From an uncultured Polaribacter sp. (GTDB taxonomy: Bacteria; Bacteroidota; Bacteroidia; Flavobacteriales; Flavobacteriaceae): DNA of 64,000 nucleotides. The position numbers were made by a program, and so were the translations under genes. The notes beneath the pieces are model-generated. The model saw nothing but the letters and a program-made list of their open reading frames with translations. It made no database searches and had not been told where the DNA came from. Numbering within the stretch: position 1 is the stretch's first letter; every line of letters begins with the position of its first letter. Below, piece after piece: positions 21,474-30,051 of the stretch. The stretch lies in contig NZ_CANMHM010000002.1 in the NCBI RefSeq assembly GCF_947497695.1, positions 186,001 to 250,000 of the forward strand, read 5' to 3'.

Positions 21474-23495
21474 TTATGAAAGTTTTAAAATTATGGTTTT
21501 ACCTTTTATTAATTGCTCTCCTTTTTTAAGTGACTGAGAACTCACATTACCAACTCCAGTAAGCTTTACTTTTAAACCAATATTCTCTAACAAAGACAAA
21601 GCGTCCATACCAGACATCCCTTTAACATCAGGAATTTTTGAATATTCTTTATTTAGCTTATAATTATATTTTTCAAACTTATCATCAATCGCAGTAAAAG
21701 CAACCTGATCATCTACAGACTGCCTATCTATAGGTGTTGTTGTGTAAATTTTCTGAGCAATTTCTTTAAAAACTGGTGCAGCTACAGTAGCCCCATAATA
21801 TCCTTTTTCCTTATTTGGATCATGAATAACAACAATACAAGAATACTTTGGTTTATCCGCAGGAAAAAAACCTGCAAAAGACGCTACATAATGTTTTTTT
21901 GAATAATAACCTCCTTGCCAATTACCTTTCTTATCTTTAAATCTTGGCATGTATTTTTTTGCAGTACCTGTTTTCCCTGCCATAGAAAAATTAGAAGAAT
22001 AGATATTATCTGCAGTGCCTTTTACTACAACATTCTCCATCACTTTTCGAACCTTTTTTAAAGCTTCATCAGATGCTATTTTTTTATCTAAAACAATGGC
22101 TTCAAAAACCCTTTCAGTCTTATCTTGTTTTCTTAACTCTTTTATAAACTGAGGCTTTACCATAATGCCATTGTTAGCAACTGCATTGTAAAACATCAAC
22201 GTTTGCATTGGCGTAACAGAAACCCCATAACCCCAAGACATCCATTCTAATGAAATCTTATTCCACCTATCTTTATCTTTTGGATTTGGTATATATGGTA
22301 TTCCTTCTCCCTTTATATGAAAACCTATTGGTTCTGTAAATCCAAATTTCTCAATTTTGTCGTAAAATTTTTGAGGCTTTTTATCGTAATGTTTTTTAAT
22401 CAATTTTACAATCCCCACATTTGATGAAACTTCAAAAGCTCTTGCTGCAGAAATCTTACCATAACCACCAAATTGAGAATCCTCTACTTTTCTATTATGA
22501 ATAAAAATCCTTCCTTTCTCAGTATCAACAATCGTTGAGGTATCAATCACTTTATCATTCAAAGCAATTAACAAACTCGCTAATTTAAATGTAGAACCAG
22601 GTTCATGACTTTCCCAAACAGCATAATTTCTTTTCTCATAGTATTTTCCTGCTGATGTTCTTCCTAAATTAGAAATCGCCTTAACCTCTCCAGTTGCAGT
22701 CTCCATAACAACTGCACAACCATGATCTGCTTCAAAATATTCTAACTTATCTAACAAAGCATGGTGTGTAATATCTTGAATATTTACGTCAATCGTTGTA
22801 ATAACATCATGCCCATCAACTGGCTCTTTTTCATTTACATCGTTAATTGGCTTCCATTGATTTTTAGCAATCTTTTGTTTCCACCTTAAACCATTTTTTC
22901 CTTCCATAAAATTAGCAAAAGCACCTTCTATACCTGCACCACCTCTATAATCATCATAACCAATTGTTCTTGCTGCAATTTTACCAATTGGATGTGCCCT
23001 AACTGTTTTATGCTCTGCAATAAAACCACCTTTATAAACACCTTTATTAAAAATTGGAAATTGCTTTATCTTTAAATAATCTGTATAACCAATATTTCTT
23101 GCAATCAATAAATACCTGCTTTTTCTATTCTTAGCAGTTCTTAATTTATTTTGATAATAAGACTGAGGTTTTCCAAACATATTTGAAAGCTCTTTAGACA
23201 AACCTGCTATGTTTTTTTCAAAAACACCACTTCTTACAGCAGAAACAACATCCATTCTAATAGTAAAACGAGACATTGAAGTCGCTAACAAATTACCATC
23301 AGCTGCATATACATTTCCCTTATTTGCATAAATAGTATCTTGCCTAACTGTTAATTCTTTAGACAAAGCCCTGTATTTAGTACCTTCTTTTAACTGAATC
23401 ACAAAAACACGAAAAATGACAGCCATTAAAAAAATGGTCATAAAAACAGCTACTAAGTAGAATTTTGTCAGTATGTTTTTCTTATGAGTTGCCAA
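21474..23495 (-). CDS. ftsI: Septal transpeptidase FtsI/PBP3 with PASTA domain
   Basis: Class B penicillin-binding protein (673 aa) that crosslinks septal peptidoglycan with FtsW. Order: one N-terminal membrane helix (about 12-33), PBP dimerisation domain (about 50-215), transpeptidase domain with nucleophile S301 in STFK (301-304), SSN (357-359) and KTG (508-510), and a C-terminal PASTA domain (about 615-673, IPDVKGMSGMDALSLLE). PASTA on FtsI is common in this phylum. 5 nt separate it from ftsL. Confidence 0.97.
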   Translation of the reverse strand: MATHKKNILTKFYLVAVFMTIFLMAVIFRVFVIQLKEGTKYRALSKELTVRQDTIYANKGNVYAADGNLLATSMSRFTIRMDVVSAVRSGVFEKNIAGLSKELSNMFGKPQSYYQNKLRTAKNRKSRYLLIARNIGYTDYLKIKQFPIFNKGVYKGGFIAEHKTVRAHPIGKIAARTIGYDDYRGGAGIEGAFANFMEGKNGLRWKQKIAKNQWKPINDVNEKEPVDGHDVITTIDVNIQDITHHALLDKLEYFEADHGCAVVMETATGEVKAISNLGRTSAGKYYEKRNYAVWESHEPGSTFKLASLLIALNDKVIDTSTIVDTEKGRIFIHNRKVEDSQFGGYGKISAARAFEVSSNVGIVKLIKKHYDKKPQKFYDKIEKFGFTEPIGFHIKGEGIPYIPNPKDKDRWNKISLEWMSWGYGVSVTPMQTLMFYNAVANNGIMVKPQFIKELRKQDKTERVFEAIVLDKKIASDEALKKVRKVMENVVVKGTADNIYSSNFSMAGKTGTAKKYMPRFKDKKGNWQGGYYSKKHYVASFAGFFPADKPKYSCIVVIHDPNKEKGYYGATVAAPVFKEIAQKIYTTTPIDRQSVDDQVAFTAIDDKFEKYNYKLNKEYSKIPDVKGMSGMDALSLLENIGLKVKLTGVGNVSSQSLKKGEQLIKGKTIILKLS

Positions 23496-23500
23496 CTTTG

Positions 23501-23827
23501 TTAATTTTTAATCGTTACTTTTATTTTATTTGGAGGAGATTCTAAAGAAACCAACCCTCTTTTTTTTGCTTTTTCCTTAATACTAGACTCCATTTTCATT
23601 CTCATTAAAATAGTACCAGTATCAACATACTCAGCTCTTAACTCTCTTTTCTGTTTATTTAACTCTGATATTCTAATAACCTTTTTATCTGCTTTATGTG
23701 CACTTGTAATCATTACCAATAATAAAAGAACCACAAAAATGATAATTCGCCAGTTTTTAAAAGCAGATTCATCTGTAAGAAAACTTCCTCGCAGAAAATC
23801 ATAAATATTTTTTTTAACTTTAGACAT
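23501..23827 (-). CDS. ftsL: FtsL-like cell division protein
   Basis: 108-aa small bitopic protein: cytoplasmic tail, one membrane helix (about 27-42, IIIFVVLLLLVMITSA), then a helical periplasmic part (about 50-95) with coiled-coil character (RISELNKQKRELRAEYVDT). Primary sequence is poorly conserved in FtsL. The call rests on topology and on its place between rsmH and ftsI, where FtsL is expected. It would bind FtsQ and activate FtsW/FtsI. Confidence 0.85.
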   Translation of the reverse strand: MSKVKKNIYDFLRGSFLTDESAFKNWRIIIFVVLLLLVMITSAHKADKKVIRISELNKQKRELRAEYVDTGTILMRMKMESSIKEKAKKRGLVSLESPPNKIKVTIKN

Positions 23828-23870
23828 ATTTCACAACACACTCTTAAACAATACCTTAGACAGCCAACAA

Positions 23871-24776
23871 CTACTTATTCGTCTTTAATGTTGCTATTCT
23901 CAACTTTGCACTACGTGCTCTATTATTAATCTTTACCTCTTCTGGGGTTGGCACAATTAACTTACCAACACGCTTTAACGGCTCATTAGACCTTCCAAAA
24001 GCATCTTTTTCTGGCTCACCCTTAAACAAACCTGTATGAATAAATCTTTTTACTAATCGATCTTCTAGAGAATGATATGAAATTACACTCAACCTACCTT
24101 CTTCTTTTAGTAAATTTGGTATTTGCTCTAAAAACTCTTTTAAAACATCTAACTCCTCATTCACTTCAATTCTAATTGCCTGAAATATTTGCGCAATTAT
24201 TTTGTGCTCTTTTGCTTTTGGCAAATATTTTTGCAACACTTTCCTTAATTGAAGACTGGTATTTATTTTTTCTTCCGCTCTTTTTTCTACAATTGTTTTT
24301 GCAATATTTCTAGAATTTCGCAACTCACCATACATAAACAATATGTCTGCTAATTTTTCTTCTGAATAAGTATTTACAACTTCCTTTGCAGATATTTTAG
24401 ATTTTTGATTCATTCTCATATCTAAATCCCCATCAAAACGTGTAGAAAAACCTCTCTCAGCTTCATCAAATTGATGAGAAGAAACACCTAAATCTGCCAA
24501 AACACCATCTACTTTACGAACACCATGAAACCTTAAAAACCTAGAGATATATCTAAAATTCTCAGGAATCAAAACAAAACGAGCATCATCAATAATATTA
24601 CCTTGTGCATCTGGATCTTGATCAAAACCAAACAATTTTCCATTTTCTCCAAGCCTATTCAAAATTTCTTTTGAATGCCCCCCACCACCAAATGTTACAT
24701 CTACATAAACACCATCTTCCTTTATAGAAAGAGCATCTATACTTTGATCTAATAAAACTGGATTATGATAATTCAT
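23871..24776 (-). CDS. rsmH: 16S rRNA (cytosine1402-N4)-methyltransferase RsmH (MraW)
   Basis: SAM-dependent methyltransferase of 301 aa, normal length, modifying C1402 in the P-site region of 16S rRNA. The N-terminal NYHNPVLLDQSID, VTFGGGGHSKEIL, LADLGVSSHQFDEAERGFS and the C-terminal ISYHSLEDRLVKRF motifs are diagnostic. The ATG lies inside the end of mraZ (14-nt overlap), so the two are probably translationally coupled. Confidence 0.98.
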   Translation of the reverse strand: MNYHNPVLLDQSIDALSIKEDGVYVDVTFGGGGHSKEILNRLGENGKLFGFDQDPDAQGNIIDDARFVLIPENFRYISRFLRFHGVRKVDGVLADLGVSSHQFDEAERGFSTRFDGDLDMRMNQKSKISAKEVVNTYSEEKLADILFMYGELRNSRNIAKTIVEKRAEEKINTSLQLRKVLQKYLPKAKEHKIIAQIFQAIRIEVNEELDVLKEFLEQIPNLLKEEGRLSVISYHSLEDRLVKRFIHTGLFKGEPEKDAFGRSNEPLKRVGKLIVPTPEEVKINNRARSAKLRIATLKTNK

Positions 24777-25230
24777 CTAATTCTGTATTTCCCATTACCT
24801 CTTCAGCCAAATCTGCAAAATCATCAGCTGCATCATCTATAGCTTTTTCATATCGTTCTTTATCCCAAATCTCAATAATATTCACAGAAGAAGACATTAC
24901 CACTTGCTTCTTCATTCCTGCAAATTCAAATAAATCTTTCGGAACCAAAATCCTTCCAGCAGAATCTAACTCAACCACCTTTACCCCTGCTGTAAACCTT
25001 CTAATAAAATCGTTGTTTTTTTTATTAAACCTGTTTAGCTTATTTATTTTTTCCATCATCAAGTTCCACTCTTTCATTGGATACAACTCTAAACAAGGCT
25101 GAAAAACAGCTCTTTTAATAACGAAACCATCTTGCAACACAGCAGACAATTGCTTCTTAAAAGCTGATGAAAACATCAATCTTCCTTTAGCATCTGACTT
25201 ACATTCGTATGTTCCAATTAGGTTTACCAC
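24763..25230 (-). CDS. mraZ: Transcriptional regulator MraZ
   Basis: 155-aa SpoVT/AbrB-like DNA-binding protein with two MraZ repeats. The first repeat shows DAKGRLMFSSAFKKQL (13-28) and the second DSAGRILVPKDLFEFAG (about 90-106), each with the conserved D-xx-GR-x-x-x-P-type core. In Escherichia coli and Mycoplasma MraZ binds repeated boxes upstream of its own gene and controls the dcw operon. Three phased GTGGT boxes lie just upstream here (25272-25296). The start codon is GTG; no ATG is in frame upstream. First gene of the operon. Confidence 0.96.
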   Translation of the reverse strand: MVNLIGTYECKSDAKGRLMFSSAFKKQLSAVLQDGFVIKRAVFQPCLELYPMKEWNLMMEKINKLNRFNKKNNDFIRRFTAGVKVVELDSAGRILVPKDLFEFAGMKKQVVMSSSVNIIEIWDKERYEKAIDDAADDFADLAEEVMGNTELDELS

Positions 25231-25253
25231 TCTTATTATTTGGTTTATGATAT

Positions 25254-25261
25254 CAAAAATA
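25254..25261 (-). promoter_or_regulatory. dcw operon -7 promoter box
   Basis: Minus-strand TATTTTTG (TAnnTTTG), 23 nt before the mraZ GTG. The usual -33 position is occupied by the GTGGT repeats rather than by TTG/TTTG, so regulation by direct occlusion is plausible. Confidence 0.65.
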
Positions 25262-25271
25262 GATAAAATCT

Positions 25272-25296
25272 ACCACTTTTCACCACTTTATACCAC
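25272..25296 (-). promoter_or_regulatory. Putative MraZ boxes: three GTGGT repeats, 10-nt period
   Basis: On the minus strand GTGGT occurs three times with exactly 5-nt spacers (forward ACCAC at 25272, 25282 and 25292). E. coli MraZ recognises three TGGGN repeats with 5-nt spacers, and Mycoplasma MraZ binds AAAGTG-type repeats. Here the units read TGGTN, and two are preceded by AAA. The array ends 10 nt upstream of the -7 box. A further GTGGT at 25226-25230 contains the start codon but is out of phase. Confidence 0.75.
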
Positions 25297-25401
25297 ATTG
25301 TTAATAAATAACCCACTTGTTAACAATAATTTGTACTTAGATTCACTTTATCAAAATATAATGAGAGAGACGAAAAAATTATCTATTTCATAAAAAAGAA
25401 T

Positions 25402-25409
25402 TACATTTG
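25402..25409 (+). promoter_or_regulatory. -7 promoter box for the hydrolase gene
   Basis: TACATTTG (TAnnTTTG), 23 nt before the ATG at 25433. No clear -33 element. A TTGTTAACAA palindrome lies upstream at 25317-25326, between the two divergent promoters. Confidence 0.55.
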
Positions 25410-25432
25410 CTCTTAAGCGAATTGATAAATTA

Positions 25433-26197
25433 ATGACTGATAAGTTAAAAAAAGAAGGAAAGTTCTCATATGCAGAAGCAGGAGAAGGACCTACTATTAT
25501 TGTTTTACATGGATTGATGGGAGCTTTAAGTAATTTTAGCTCTACCTATGAACATTTTTCTAAAAATGGATATAAAGTCTTAATACCAGAATTACCACTT
25601 TATTCACTTCCGCTTTTAAAAACCAACGTTAAAAATTTAGCTAAGTTCTTAAAAGAGTTCATGGAATTTAAAGATTTAGACAATGCAGTATTACTTGGAA
25701 ACTCTTTAGGTGGCCATATCGCTTTATATTTCACAAAACATTATAAAGAAAAAGTGAATGCTCTTGTACTTACTGGCAGTTCTGGTTTGTACGAAAACTC
25801 TATGGGAGATAGTTACCCAAAAAGAGGAGACAGAAACTATGTTACCCAAAAAGCACAAGATGTTTTTTACGATCCTGCAATTGCAACTGAAGAATTAATT
25901 GATGATGTATATGTTGTAATAAACGACAGAAATTCTCTTATTAGAACTTTAGCGATTGCAAAAAGTGCGATTAGACATAATATGGCAAATGATTTACCAG
26001 AAATGAAACTCCCAGTTTGCCTTATATGGGGTAAACACGATAAAGTAACACCTCCAGAAGCTGCAAATGATTTTCACAAACTTTTACCTAATTCTGATTT
26101 ATTTTGGATTGATAAATGTGGACACGCAGCAATGATGGAAAAACCAGAAGAATTTAATTCAATTCTACATACTTGGCTAACTTCTAGAAAATTATAA
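25433..26197 (+). CDS. Alpha/beta hydrolase
   Basis: 254-aa single-domain alpha/beta hydrolase without signal peptide. HGLMGALSNF at 26-35 forms the oxyanion region, nucleophile S91 sits in LGNSLGGH (88-95), the acid is probably in the LIWGKHDKVTPP loop, and the catalytic histidine is H231 in KCGHAAMMEKPEEF. The fold covers esterases, lyases and dehalogenases, and nothing here fixes the substrate. It is the first of three plus-strand genes (with engB and rluA) and is divergent from mraZ. Confidence 0.88.
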   Translation: MTDKLKKEGKFSYAEAGEGPTIIVLHGLMGALSNFSSTYEHFSKNGYKVLIPELPLYSLPLLKTNVKNLAKFLKEFMEFKDLDNAVLLGNSLGGHIALYFTKHYKEKVNALVLTGSSGLYENSMGDSYPKRGDRNYVTQKAQDVFYDPAIATEELIDDVYVVINDRNSLIRTLAIAKSAIRHNMANDLPEMKLPVCLIWGKHDKVTPPEAANDFHKLLPNSDLFWIDKCGHAAMMEKPEEFNSILHTWLTSRKL

Positions 26198-26235
26198 TTT
26201 CCGCAGAAAGAAATTTCTAAAAAACTTACTAAAAA

Positions 26236-26847
26236 ATGAAAATTAGATCTGCAGAGTTTATAATGAGCAACAGTAATGTTACCAAAGCTCCTAAAGAAAG
26301 AATGCCAGAATATGCTTTTATTGGACGTTCTAATGTTGGTAAATCTTCATTAATCAACATGTTAATGGAGCGTAAAGATTTGGCTAAAATTTCTGGAAAA
26401 CCCGGAAAAACACAACTAATTAATCATTTTAAAATTAATGGAGATTGGTTTTTAGTTGATTTACCTGGTTATGGTTACGCTAAAGTATCCAAAAAGAAGA
26501 GAACTATTTTTCAGTTTTTCATAGAAAATTATTTTAAAGAAAGAGAGCAATTGGTTTGTACTTTTGTTTTGATAGATTCTAGACACGATCCTCAAAAAAT
26601 TGATTTAGAATTCATGCAATTTTTAGGCGAAAACCAAATTCCTTTTTGTATTGTTTTTACAAAAGCAGACAAGTTAGGTAGTTCTAAAATTAACAAACAA
26701 ATTACTTCTTATAAAAAGAAATTATTAAACACCTGGGAAACACTACCTACATCATTTATTACCTCTTCTTCTTCTGGACTTGGTAGAGAAGAATTCTTAA
26801 AATTTATTGATGGTGTTAATGAAGATGTAGCCAAAGATTTTAAATAA
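26236..26847 (+). CDS. engB: Ribosome biogenesis GTPase EngB (YihA/YsxC)
   Basis: 203-aa TRAFAC-class GTPase required for late 50S subunit assembly. P-loop GRSNVGKSSL at 30-39, G2 region around GKPGKTQ, G3 DLPGYGYA (75-82), G4 TKAD (142-145) and G5 TSSSSG region. The G3 PGYGYAKVSK form is diagnostic for EngB. Cytoplasmic. It lies 38 nt after the hydrolase gene. Confidence 0.97.
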   Translation: MKIRSAEFIMSNSNVTKAPKERMPEYAFIGRSNVGKSSLINMLMERKDLAKISGKPGKTQLINHFKINGDWFLVDLPGYGYAKVSKKKRTIFQFFIENYFKEREQLVCTFVLIDSRHDPQKIDLEFMQFLGENQIPFCIVFTKADKLGSSKINKQITSYKKKLLNTWETLPTSFITSSSSGLGREEFLKFIDGVNEDVAKDFK

Positions 26848-26876
26848 AATATCCAAAAGCTCAAAAAAACTCTTTA

Positions 26877-27563
26877 ATGCATTCTACCAAAAAAAATTTA
26901 CAAATTTTATTTGAAGATAATCATATTATCATTGTAAACAAACGTGCAGGAGACATTACACAAGGAGATAAAACTGGAGATAAACCACTCAGTGATGTTG
27001 TTAAAGATTATATTAAAGACAAATACAACAAACCTGGTAACGTATATTTAGGTGTTGTTCATCGTTTAGACAGACCTACTTCTGGTATCATCATTTTTGC
27101 AAAAACCTCTAAATCTTTAGAGCGTTTAAATAAAATGTTACGTGATAAAACCATCAACAAAACTTATTGGGCTGTTGTAAAAAATCATCCGAAGAAAGAA
27201 AAGGATACACTAATTAATTTCTTGAAAAAAAATCCTAAAAACAATAAATCTACAGCATATTCAAAAGAAATTGAAGGTAGTAAAAAAGCAATTCTTCACT
27301 ACAAAGTAATTAAAAAGTTAGACAATTACTGTTTGATTGAAATTGACTTAGAAACAGGTAGACACCACCAAATTAGAACTCAATTATCTACTATTGGAAG
27401 CCCTATAAAAGGCGATTTAAAATACGGTTTTGACAGAAGCAACAAAGATGGAAGCATTCATTTACATGCTCGTAAAATTAACTTTATACATCCTGTAAGT
27501 AAAGAAAACATAAACATAATTGCCCCAACACCAAAAGAGGTTATTTGGAATGCTTGCAATTAA
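26877..27563 (+). CDS. RluA-family rRNA/tRNA pseudouridine synthase
   Basis: 228-aa pseudouridine synthase with the catalytic D65 in HRLDRPTSG (62-70), the family signature. ETGRHHQIRTQL follows around residues 158-169 and GDLKYG near 182. No N-terminal S4 domain, as in RluA/RluC-type single-domain enzymes. It could modify 23S rRNA or a tRNA; the sequence does not say which uridine. Converges on the acylase gene with only a 5-nt gap. Confidence 0.93.
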   Translation: MHSTKKNLQILFEDNHIIIVNKRAGDITQGDKTGDKPLSDVVKDYIKDKYNKPGNVYLGVVHRLDRPTSGIIIFAKTSKSLERLNKMLRDKTINKTYWAVVKNHPKKEKDTLINFLKKNPKNNKSTAYSKEIEGSKKAILHYKVIKKLDNYCLIEIDLETGRHHQIRTQLSTIGSPIKGDLKYGFDRSNKDGSIHLHARKINFIHPVSKENINIIAPTPKEVIWNACN

Positions 27564-27568
27564 ACCAA

Positions 27569-29953
27569 CTATTTCTTAGGCTTTAAAATCAACACATTTT
27601 CACTTTGTTCAATTTCCTTTTTATTTAATTTCATCTTCACAAACTTACCTTCTAAAAACTTTTGAGTTTGGTCTTTATAATATTTACTAAACACATTGCC
27701 AGATTGCCCTGTTGGTAGAATTGATACACTATTTTCTACATCAGAAAAATCTATAATTCTCCTTGTAGAAGGACCAGCATTTATTTTGTAATACCCTGTG
27801 CTATCTAATTTAAAAATCTGGTTGTTAATTACTTCATTTCCTCCAATAGTTTCAAAAGGACCTATATTAAAAAACTTTCTTAATAAACCTCCTGCTTTTC
27901 CTATGGCATGTTCATATTCTACAGAAATTACCCTATTCCAAGTCCAATTATCTACATTTTTTCCTAACTGATTTTGCAAAAACAAAATGGACTTCTTAAA
28001 AGAATCATGAATAACTTCTTTTCTTGTTTCTATTTTATCTTTGGTAGAAACATCATCCCACCAAACAGAATTTTCACTATTTATTTGACTAGGCAACACT
28101 TGGTCTTGCAATTGCGAATTGATAAAAAGATTAAAACTATCACCCAACTCATCTTTATAAGTCTCTTTTAAAAACTCATACAAAAAACGATTATATATTG
28201 TGGGACCAATTGATGTTTTTAAATACGCTCCATCCCAATTTTTTAAAATTGAAAAAGCCCTTCTTTCTGATGCAGTTAATTCACCTTTATTGACATTTTT
28301 TAATAAATTGTTGCTAATTTTATTTACTGTAGATGATTTTACATCATACATCATTTCTGCAACATCTTGTTTTGTAAAATCGTCCTTTTCATCTAAAAAC
28401 TCTACAATTCTTTTAGCTCTGTCTTGTGGTTGATAATACCCAGAATACAATTTACCCCTTACAGAATCTATTTGATTATTGGCAGAATATACATAATTAT
28501 TGCTTGGATTTATTGCTTGTGGATTTTCATCAAAAGGAAGAAATGCTACAATTTCATCTTTACCAGAAACTCCATTTAAATAAGTTTTAGAAGACAAACC
28601 ATCTCTAAGTTGGTACAATTTTGCTGATGAAAACCAAGCAATATTGTTTTTTGCATCACCATACATTACATTTAAACCAGGTGCATGAATTTTAGCAAGA
28701 TGATCTCTAAATTCATTTATAAAATTTGAATGAGAAATACCATAAGACACCTCTAACATTTCGTTTGGTAATTGGGTATAAATCCAATTCATTGCAACAG
28801 GTCTTTTATCAATAACATGTTTAATTAAACCATTCATTACAGGACCATGTGTACTTACTTTTACTTGAAAAGTAGTATCTACAGCATCTTTAATGCAGAT
28901 TATTTTCTCTCTTAATTCATACTTTTTAAAGCCATTGATTGTTTTATATTCTAAAGAATTTTCTGGATTATTTTCTTCAATATAAAAATTTAAATCGTCA
29001 TTTGCCAACATGGTTAATCCATAAGCATATTCTTTATTATGACCTAATAAAGGAAAAGGCATTAAGGCAATATTGAAACCATACATTTCAAAATTGGGAG
29101 TTTTGATATGATTTTGATACCAAACAGAAGGTTGAGAAAATCCTATATGAGGATCGTTTGCAAAAATCACTTTTCCGTTCTTTGTTTTTTCTGATGCAAT
29201 TACCCAAGAATTACTTCCTATAAATGGCGAAATTGGTAAATCATCCATAATCCCTGCAACAGTTTTAGAAATGGTTGCCTCAATTTTGTCAGGAATATTT
29301 GTTCTATTAATGGTTAAATTTTTATTGTAAGAACCTAATAATTCGTTCAAATAAGACACCCCTAATTTCTCTTTAATTTCTGTTAATAAAGGATCTGTTT
29401 TATGTGCAACTGCAAAACTAAAAGACATATAACCAAAAACATTATAGATGTCTTTTAAAGTATATGCTTCTTTTTTTACACCAACTAAAGTAAATTCTAA
29501 AGGTGTTTTTCCTTCATCTATATACTGATTGACTCCGTCTAAATAAGCTTGCGTTAATAGATAAGCTTTAGACGTTGTATCTAAATTAGCCATTGTTTTG
29601 ATTGCAGCTTCTTCAATACCTAAACCACCAAAAAACAAATCTACTTCTAGCAAGTCTTTACCAAAAATTTCAGACAACCTTCCTGCAGCGATTCTTCGCA
29701 TTAATTCCATTTGCCACAATCTATCTTGTGCATGAACATAGCCTAAAGCAACATAAGCATCTTTTTGATTTTCTGCATTGATATGAGGTACACCAATATC
29801 ATCAAAATAAACAGTTACTTTTTCAGAAATATTTTTTAGATCTAATTCTCCAGAATAATTTGGCTTATTGTATCTAGAATACAACCAAAAACAAACCAAC
29901 ACTAAAACCACTACAACTAAAGAGACGGTTAAAAAACGTTTTAAAAATTTCAT
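27569..29953 (-). CDS. Penicillin acylase family protein (Ntn hydrolase)
   Basis: About 794 aa. The start is taken at the ATG at 29953 rather than the TTG at 29971, because a -7 box overlaps that TTG. A membrane helix or signal (FLTVSLVVVVLVLVCFWLYS) leads into a periplasmic precursor. The small chain starts with VTVYFDDIGVPHINAE. The nucleophile of the large chain is expected at the first serine of GSNSWVIAS, where family members self-cleave. FANDPHIG follows, as in the family. Substrates may be beta-lactams, acyl-homoserine lactones or other amides; family membership does not decide. Quorum-quenching roles are known for some members. Confidence 0.92.
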   Translation of the reverse strand: MKFLKRFLTVSLVVVVLVLVCFWLYSRYNKPNYSGELDLKNISEKVTVYFDDIGVPHINAENQKDAYVALGYVHAQDRLWQMELMRRIAAGRLSEIFGKDLLEVDLFFGGLGIEEAAIKTMANLDTTSKAYLLTQAYLDGVNQYIDEGKTPLEFTLVGVKKEAYTLKDIYNVFGYMSFSFAVAHKTDPLLTEIKEKLGVSYLNELLGSYNKNLTINRTNIPDKIEATISKTVAGIMDDLPISPFIGSNSWVIASEKTKNGKVIFANDPHIGFSQPSVWYQNHIKTPNFEMYGFNIALMPFPLLGHNKEYAYGLTMLANDDLNFYIEENNPENSLEYKTINGFKKYELREKIICIKDAVDTTFQVKVSTHGPVMNGLIKHVIDKRPVAMNWIYTQLPNEMLEVSYGISHSNFINEFRDHLAKIHAPGLNVMYGDAKNNIAWFSSAKLYQLRDGLSSKTYLNGVSGKDEIVAFLPFDENPQAINPSNNYVYSANNQIDSVRGKLYSGYYQPQDRAKRIVEFLDEKDDFTKQDVAEMMYDVKSSTVNKISNNLLKNVNKGELTASERRAFSILKNWDGAYLKTSIGPTIYNRFLYEFLKETYKDELGDSFNLFINSQLQDQVLPSQINSENSVWWDDVSTKDKIETRKEVIHDSFKKSILFLQNQLGKNVDNWTWNRVISVEYEHAIGKAGGLLRKFFNIGPFETIGGNEVINNQIFKLDSTGYYKINAGPSTRRIIDFSDVENSVSILPTGQSGNVFSKYYKDQTQKFLEGKFVKMKLNKKEIEQSENVLILKPKK

Positions 29954-29968
29954 TAAAATTGATTTTAT

Positions 29969-29976
29969 CAAAGATA
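29969..29976 (-). promoter_or_regulatory. -7 promoter box for the acylase gene
   Basis: Minus-strand TATCTTTG (TAnnTTTG), 15 nt before the ATG at 29953. It overlaps the alternative TTG start. Confidence 0.55.
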
Positions 29977-30025
29977 ATAGAAATATAATTTACTAAAAAC
30001 TATAAGTATAATGAAAGCAAATTTG

Positions 30026-30033
30026 TATTTTTG
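30026..30033 (+). promoter_or_regulatory. -7 promoter box for the DegT aminotransferase gene
   Basis: TATTTTTG, 18 nt before the ATG at 30052. It overlaps the alternative TTG start at 30031 and argues against it. Confidence 0.6.
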
Positions 30034-30051
30034 AAAGGCAAATTATATTAT

